A DNA stretch of 64,000 bases from Euonymus europaeus. Lineage: Eukaryota > Streptophyta > Magnoliopsida > Celastrales > Celastraceae. Numbering within the stretch: position 1 is the stretch's first letter; each line of letters begins with the position of its first letter. The translations under genes were made by a program, and so were the position numbers. The DNA is taken from NCBI GenBank assembly GCA_963580455.1, contig OY756966.1:10188501-10252500 (forward strand). The letters are read 5' to 3'. The notes below the pieces were generated by a model. It ran no database searches and had not been told where the DNA came from. It was given only the letters and a program-made list of their open reading frames with translations. Of this stretch, positions 58,704 through 64,000 are shown piece after piece.

Positions 58704-58715
58704 TGGTATCAGAGG
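58704..58715 (+). other. TE9 primer-binding site, tRNA-iMet
   Basis: TGGTATCAGAGG, two bases after the LTR end; the last base differs from the usual C. Confidence 0.82.
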
Positions 58716-58751
58716 TTGGCATTCCCCACCTTGGTATTTTGATCTGCAAAC

Positions 58752-60566
58752 ATGAGTGACAGTGGGAAAGGAGTAGCCATTACAAAGGCAGATCTGGACG
58801 CCCAAAATGAACAAATTGCACTCTTGACAACTCAGGTTGGGGAAATCAAAAGTCACCTTGGAGAGTTATGCAACTTGTTGCGACAGAACCACACTGGTCA
58901 TAGTAGAGAAGATCAAACTGTTGCTGGGGCTAGCCATCGTCGGGTTTCTGAGGGTGGTAGTGAAAGAAGACATAGTCGATCACAAGAAGTTGATTCAGAA
59001 TCAGAAGAGAAGCTGGTTAATGAGCAGCCTGCTAATTCCAATCGCCAGTCCACGCGGCCTCATGTTGATGAATACAAGATCAAAGCTGATATTCCTCCTT
59101 TTGCTGGTAACTTGCGAATAGAGGCATTTCTAGACTGGTTGGTGGAAGTAGAGCGTTTCTTTGACATCATGAAGATCCCTGACCACCGCATGGTCAAGGT
59201 CGTGGCCTTTCGCCTGAAGTCCACGGCAGCTGTTTGGTGGGACCAACTGCAGATTATGAGGCAGAGACAAGGAAAGCAAAGAATTCAAACCTGGCGGAAA
59301 ATGAAGCAGCTTCTTATGGATAGATTCCTTCCAGTTGATTATGAGCAGATCCTCTACCGTTCTTACTTGAATTGTGCAAAGGGCAGCCGAGCTGTTTCAG
59401 AATATACTGATGAATTCCTGCGATTGTTTGAGAGGAACCATGTGACAGAAACAGAGAACCAGAAGGTGGCTACATATGTTAGTGGTTTGAAGGCTTCTAT
59501 TCAAGAAAAGATTGGCTTGCAGAATTTGTGGAATTTGCCGAAGGCTATCAACATGGCTTTGAAAGCTGATATGTTGGAGAAGGAAAAACAACCTCCATTC
59601 CGGCGGACTGGAATTGTTGAAACTCAGTGGAAAAATGAGGCCCCAGGGATTTCTTCAAAAGCTCCTATCTCAACAGAGATGTCTACTGACCACACCGCTC
59701 GACAATACTCCAAGGGAGCATTTTCCAATCCAACCCAAAAGTTTAATCCTTATTCCAAACCTACGGTAGATACTTGTTACCGCTGCCTTAAGCCTGGGCA
59801 CCGGTCGAATGTTTGTCCTGAACGAAAGCGTTCCAATCTACTCGAAGCAGCTGAGATCGCACAGGAAGAGGGAACAGATAGCAGTACTAATGAATATGAG
59901 GGAGTTGAGTTTGAGGTGGAAGAAGGAATGGAGAGGTTGGTTTTGGTGCTGCGGCGGGCGTTACTGACCCCAAGAGAAGAGGGACAACGCCACAATATTT
60001 TTCATTCTCTTTGTTCCATCAAGGACAAGATTTGTGATGTTATTGTGGACAATGGTAGTTGCGAGAATTTTGTTTCTCGAAGGTTGGTTGGATTGCATAC
60101 TCTACCTACTGAGCCGCATGAATCTCCATATTCTTTAAGTTAGGTTAAAAAGGGCCCTTCTGTAAAGGTGGCTGAAACTTGTATAGTGCCTCTTTCCGTT
60201 GGTAAATACTACAAGGATGTGGTAAAATGTGACGTTATCGATATGGATGCCTGCCATATCCTCCTTGGTAGACCTTGGCAGTATGATGTTGACGTTACGC
60301 ACAAGGGACGAGATAATGTTATGTTGTTTACTTGGAATTCTCACAAGATTGCGATGACTCCTATTACTCACTCCAATCCCTCGCTGGGTCATACAATGCC
60401 CAATGCCAATTTTCTCACCATAGTGAGTGACAAACAGGACTTGAACCACATTATCAAGGAGTCAGCAGTTGTTTATCCAATAGTGGTGAAGGGTTTATTT
60501 ACTACAAACCAAGAGCTGAACGTGTTGTCAAAAGAATTCCATGAATTCCATGAGGTTTTGGCATAG
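58752..60566 (+). pseudogene. gag: TE9 gag and protease (two stops)
   Basis: One frame from ATG 58752 (MSDSGKGVAITKADLDAQ). The N-terminus has a helical segment. The gag domain is at about 59080-59580 (IEAFLDWLVEVERFFDIM, AAVWWDQLQ). The zinc knuckle is CYRCLKPGHRSNVC (about 59776-59817). The protease follows with VIVDNGSCENFVS near 60035-60075, the form seen in Reina-type elements, then CHILLGRPWQYD (about 60250-60285). Stops at 60141-60143 and 60564-60566 interrupt the frame; the first replaces a Trp-like position. The first 463 codons are open, so gag itself is intact. Confidence 0.92.
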
Positions 60567-61721
60567 GAGCTGCCAAACCACTTACCTCCTTTGAGGAATA
60601 TCCAGCATCAAATTGACTTGGTTCCTGGTGCAAGTCTCCCAAATCTGCCCCACTATAGGATGAGTCCAAAAGAAAATGAAATTTTGAGAGAAAAAATTGA
60701 AGACCTCTTGAAGAAAGGATTCATTCGCGAGAGCATGAGCCCATGTGCTGTCCCGGTCCTCCTAGTCCCAAAGAAAGACAGCAACCAATGGCGGATGTGT
60801 GTGGATAGTCGCTCCATTAATAAAATCAAAGTAAGGTATCAGTTTCTTATTCCGGGATTGGAAGATATGTTAGATTGTTTGGCTGGATCTCGGGTCTTCT
60901 CCAAAATTGACCTCCGTAGTGGTTATCACCAAATACGGATTAAACCCGGAGATTAATGGAAAATGGCTTTTAAAAGTAAGGATGGATTGTATGAATGGCT
61001 CGTTATGCCTTTTGGGCTCTCCAACGCCCCAAGTACTTTCATGCGAATGATGAATCAGGTTCTTCGCCCTTACATTGGATTATTTGTTGTTGTATATTTC
61101 GATGACATTTTAGTCTATAGCAAATCTACAGAGGACCATTTATTACATGTGCGGCAAGTGCTTAATGTGTTGCAGGATAATAAATTATTTGCCAATTTAC
61201 GGAAGTGCATCTTCAACACTAACAAGCTTTTGTTTCTCGGATATGTAGTAGGTGCTGATGGGATCCATGTAGATGAATCAAAAGTGCAAGCCATTAGAGA
61301 GTGGCCGGTTCCAACAACAGTAGGTGATGTGCGGAGTTTTCACGGGTTGGCTACCTTTTATAGGAGGTTTGTTCAAAATTTCAGCACCATCACTGCTCCC
61401 CTCACTGAATGTTTAAAGAAGGGGAGGTTCCAATGGGGGAAGTCACAAGCTGAGAGCTTTGATTTAATCAAAAAGAAACTTTGCACTGCTCCGGTTCTTG
61501 CATTACCGAATTTTGACAAGATTTTTGAAGTGGAATGTGATGCTAGTGGAGTCGGGATATGCGCTGTTTTGTCACAAGAAAAGAAACCCATAGCTTATTT
61601 TGGTGAAAAGTTGAGTGAGCCCCGACAAAAATGGAGCACGTATGACCAAGAGTTTTATGCCGTTTTTCGGGCTCTAAAACAATGGGAGCACTACTTAGTT
61701 CAGAATGAATTTGTGTTCTAT
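60567..61721 (+). pseudogene. pol: TE9 reverse transcriptase and partial RNase H
   Basis: Same frame as gag. RT motifs: [37 protein letters not shown], then TAA at 60954-60956 (GAA or GAG originally), [16 protein letters not shown] and the catalytic YFDDILVYS (near 61095). RNase H begins [16 protein letters not shown] and reaches [10 protein letters not shown], where the element is broken off before the next catalytic region. Non-functional. Confidence 0.92.
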
Positions 61722-63165
61722 GACTTCGAGACCTATGATGGTTCAGAAGGTTATAGATGCACAGAATGGAGATCATACATTTGATGTGGTTGATGAAAGT
61801 CTTCGATGGGTTCGAGGGAATGATGGTGGAGTACGATATGCGGGAAGACTAGTAGTTCCCGATGATGATGAGTTGAGGCAAGAGATTCTGAAGGAGGCAC
61901 ACCATTCGTGGTTTGCCATGCATCCTGGGGGTACGAAGATGTACCGAGACTTGAAGCAGAATTTCTGGTGGAAGGGTATGAAGGCCAATGTTGCTAGATT
62001 TGTGACGAAGTGTCTTACTTGTCAACAAGTGAAGGCAGAACATCAGAGACCAGCTGGATTGTTGCAACCATTACCAGTAGCGGAATGGAAGTGGGAGAAG
62101 ATCACAATGGACTTTGTGACGGCATTGCCAATGACTCAGAGGAGGCATGATGCGGTTTGGGTGATAGTGGACAGATTGACTAAGTCTGCACACTTCTTAC
62201 CCATGAACAAGACGGATTCATTGGAGACCTTGAGTACTATGTATGTCAAGGGGATTGTGAGACTTCACGAAATTCCATTATCTATTGTGTCGGACCGAGA
62301 CCCGAGGTTCACAGGTAGATTCTGGAGTAGTTTACAGGAGGCATTGGGAACGAAGTTGGATTTCTCTACAGCTTATCATCCTCAGAGTGATGGACAGAGT
62401 GAGAGAACCATACAGGTTCTGGAGGATATGCTACGGGCATGTGTAGTTGATTTTGGAGGAAGTTGGGATCGGTACTTACATTTGGCGGAGTTTGTGTATA
62501 ACAACTCTTTCCAAAGTAGTATCGGGATGGCACCTTATGAGGCGCTCTACGGGAGGCCTTGTAGGTCGCCCTTGTGTTGGGCAGAGGTTGGTGAGAAAGT
62601 TGTGTAAGGACCGGAGATGGTCAAAGAAGCACGAGAGAGAGTTGATGAGATACGGAAACGGTTGATCACCGCACAGAGCCGACAGAAGTCTTATGCTGAC
62701 CGGAGGAGGAGACCTTTGGAGTTCGCTGTAGGCAATAAGGTTTTCTTGAAGGTTAGTCCGAGACGGGGAATTCAGAGATATAGCAAGCATGGGAAGTTGG
62801 CACCGAGGTTTGTGGGGCCATTTGAGATTTTGGAGACAGTTGGACCGGTGGCGTACCGTTTGGCACTTCCACCGAAGCTTGAGAAGGTTCACAATGTATT
62901 CCATGTATCTATGCTTCAGAAATATGAGCCGGATCCGTCGCATGTGATAGATTGGACTACGTTGGAAGTTGAGGAAGATGGGAGCTACACTCTTCACCCG
63001 GTGAAGATTCTAGACCGACAGAACAAGGTCACGAGGTCGAGTGTGATACCATTGGTAAAAGTGATGTGGATGTACCACGGAGTTGAAGAAGCAGCTTGGG
63101 AGTTGGAGTCTCGAATGAAGGAAAGGTACCCGGAGTTGTTCGAAGATTCAGGTACGTGTGTGTAG
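61709..63165 (+). pseudogene. pol: TE10 integrase and chromodomain (one stop)
   Basis: Frame 1, open except for TAA at 62605-62607. The H2C2 domain has [12 protein letters not shown] and KCLTCQQVK. The core has [17 protein letters not shown] and [18 protein letters not shown] and HNVFHVSMLQKYE follow, then the chromodomain (about 62995-63150, GVEEAAWELE) and a stop at 63163-63165. It differs in frame from the TE9 RNase H (frame 3), so the junction does not make a fusion protein. It is the best preserved Tekay-type integrase in the window. Confidence 0.93.
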
Positions 63166-63190
63166 TTAAATTTTATTAAGGGGGGGAGGA

Positions 63191-64000
63191 TGTGAAACCC
63201 CGACCCAAAATTTTTAGTTTTGAGTCGAAATACGGATGATCCGTGAGGTACGGAATCATAGAAAAATAGTTTTGGAGCTTGGTTCGGTAAATGGGGCATA
63301 ACTTTTAGTATACATGTCCTTTTCGGGCCCGTAATATATCAAATCGAAGCTTGAACCGAGCCGAAAAATAAAAGTGAGAAAAACTGGGTTTCTGGAAAAC
63401 AGGATCCGTCCGGTTAAAACAGCCGTCCGGACGGTTTGTGAAGGAACTGGGGCAGATTCATTTTTAGAGAAAATTTTGGTCCTGTGAACAGTAGACCGTC
63501 CGGACGGTCTAACGAGGCGTCCGGACGGTTAAGCCTACGAGGTGGGCAGAGTGTTGAGAGAACAGTGAAGCGTCCGGACGGTCACTTGGGGCGTCCGAAC
63601 GGTTATCGGGAAATCAGTTTTTAAGCTTAGTTTCAGACATTTCCTGCATATTTTCTTCTTGGGAGCCCGACTAGAGAGAGAAAGTGAGAGAGAAGAAGAG
63701 AGAGAAGGAGATTTTGGCAAGAGATTGACTTGGAGATTGTGGATTGATGATCCTTGAAGCTAAGCAAGGAAGATTCAAGGTTGATTCAAGTGATTTGGTA
63801 AGTTTTTCTTAGTTTTTGGAAATTCTAGGTTTTTCTAGATTTGCTAGATTCTTGAAGAGTTGGATGCTATGCTTTAGATATGTTGTTTATAGGTTGATTT
63901 TGGATGTTTATGTAGATTGGTTTGTGTTTTGGAGTTGAGTTGAGCTTGGAGTGAGTTAGAGGATTTTGGAAGGAATTTCTAGAGAGAGAAGTAAGTGATT
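63191..64000 (+). repeat. TE10 3' LTR, runs off the window
   Basis: Starts TGTGAAACCCCGACCC just after TTAAGGGGGGGAGGA (63176-63190). The first 810 bp are present: an AT-rich start, the CCGTCCGGACGG cluster, a GA-rich stretch (63671-63712) and a GGTAAG donor-like site with GT at 63798-63799 followed by TTTTTCTTAG. The order matches the TE1 LTR, but the palindrome sequence differs. Confidence 0.9.
63406..63602. other. CCGTCCGGACGG palindrome cluster in TE10 U3
   Basis: AGCCGTCCGGACGGTT at 63421-63436; AGACCGTCCGGACGGTCT at 63493-63510 (perfect 18-bp palindrome); GGCGTCCGGACGGTT at 63516-63530; AGCGTCCGGACGGTC near 63569-63583; a half-decayed GCGTCCGAACGGTT near 63591-63604; and a first half-site ATCCGTCCGGTT at 63405-63416. 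GTGAACAGTAGA precedes the second and GAACAGTGAAG the fourth. Confidence 0.9.

Larger units (their letters stand above)
58399..61721 (+). mobile_element. TE9: Reina-type chromovirus, 3' part lost
   Basis: Short 303-bp 5' LTR, tRNA-iMet PBS, gag, protease, RT and part of RNase H. A short LTR with TGATG...GCATCA ends and this gag/RT type fit the Reina lineage. Within RNase H the sequence changes to that of a Tekay-type element (TE10) at a shared 13-bp stretch, 61709-61721. No integrase or 3' LTR of the Reina type is present. The left flank is satellite ending TCAAC, the expected target duplication, but its partner is not in the window. Confidence 0.9.
61709..64000 (+). mobile_element. TE10: right part of a Tekay-type chromovirus
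   Basis: Closely matches TE1 from 4704 on: end of the RNase H-integrase linker, integrase, chromodomain, polypurine tract and the start of the 3' LTR, which leaves the window. Gag, protease, RT and RNase H of this element are missing, replaced by TE9. Its integrase has only one stop, far fewer than TE4. Confidence 0.92.

Noticed and set aside
61705..61784. In-frame RNase H-integrase fusion protein across the TE9/TE10 junction
   Set aside because: RNase H is in frame 3 and the integrase in frame 1; the RNase H frame stops at 61784.
1..64000. Host genes, tRNA or rRNA genes
   Set aside because: Every stretch is accounted for by retroelement or satellite sequence; tRNA-like matches are primer-binding sites only.

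Overview
This window is repeat-rich plant nuclear DNA, and I see no host gene in it. The evidence is plant Ty3/gypsy LTR retrotransposons of four lineages (Tekay-type chromovirus, Reina-type chromovirus, Athila, Tat), tRNA-iMet and tRNA-Asp primer-binding sites, short T-rich introns, and an AT-rich satellite with a monomer near nucleosome length. An angiosperm, probably a eudicot, fits; the species cannot be told. Nested insertions in a satellite suggest pericentromeric or similar heterochromatin, but centromere identity is not shown.

Layout. 1-8423 (+): Tekay-type element TE1, running off the left edge, 5' LTR and PBS damaged. 8424-9926 (-): part of another Tekay-type LTR (LTR2), into which TE1 inserted. 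9927-10606: probable Ty1/copia LTR fragment (LTR3). 10607-16603: satellite block a. 16604-25152 (+): complete but decayed Tekay-type element TE4 with TSD TTAAT. 25153-26338: satellite block b. 26339-44765 (-): Athila-type element TE5 with TSD ACTCT, carrying the nested Athila-type element TE6 (29481-41156, +, TSD CATAA) between its gag and protease. 44766-45821: satellite block c. 45822-51193 (-): deleted Tat-type element TE7 with a spliced antisense ORF on the + strand. 51194-51560: satellite block d. 51561-53689 (-): solo Tekay-type LTR (LTR8) with TSD CGAAA. 53690-58398: satellite block e. 58399-about 61715 (+): Reina-type element TE9 with a short 5' LTR. About 61715-64000 (+): right part of a Tekay-type element (TE10), fused directly to TE9.

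History. Blocks a-e together hold about 13.3 kb of one satellite and read as a single original array split by insertions; three of the splits close exactly at a 5-bp target duplication. Large monomer groups recur at about 3.3 kb, which points to higher-order structure. Every pol gene carries stops, frameshifts or deletions, and many stops are explained by CAA/CAG, CGA or TGG changing to a stop, as expected from C deamination in silenced DNA. None of the elements looks autonomous; TE6 is the youngest, with closely similar LTRs and an almost open integrase.

The most interesting signals are: (1) palindrome clusters at the same place in the U3 of different Tekay-type LTRs, but with different sequences in each family; (2) the same CCGTCCGGACGG module with a shared GAACAGT neighbour in an Athila LTR and a Tekay-type LTR; (3) a conserved GT..AG pair about 1.0-1.1 kb apart inside Tekay-type LTRs, suggesting an LTR-encoded leader intron; (4) the Reina/Tekay chimera joined at a 13-bp shared sequence; (5) the higher-order satellite; and (6) the two-intron antisense gene of the Tat element.
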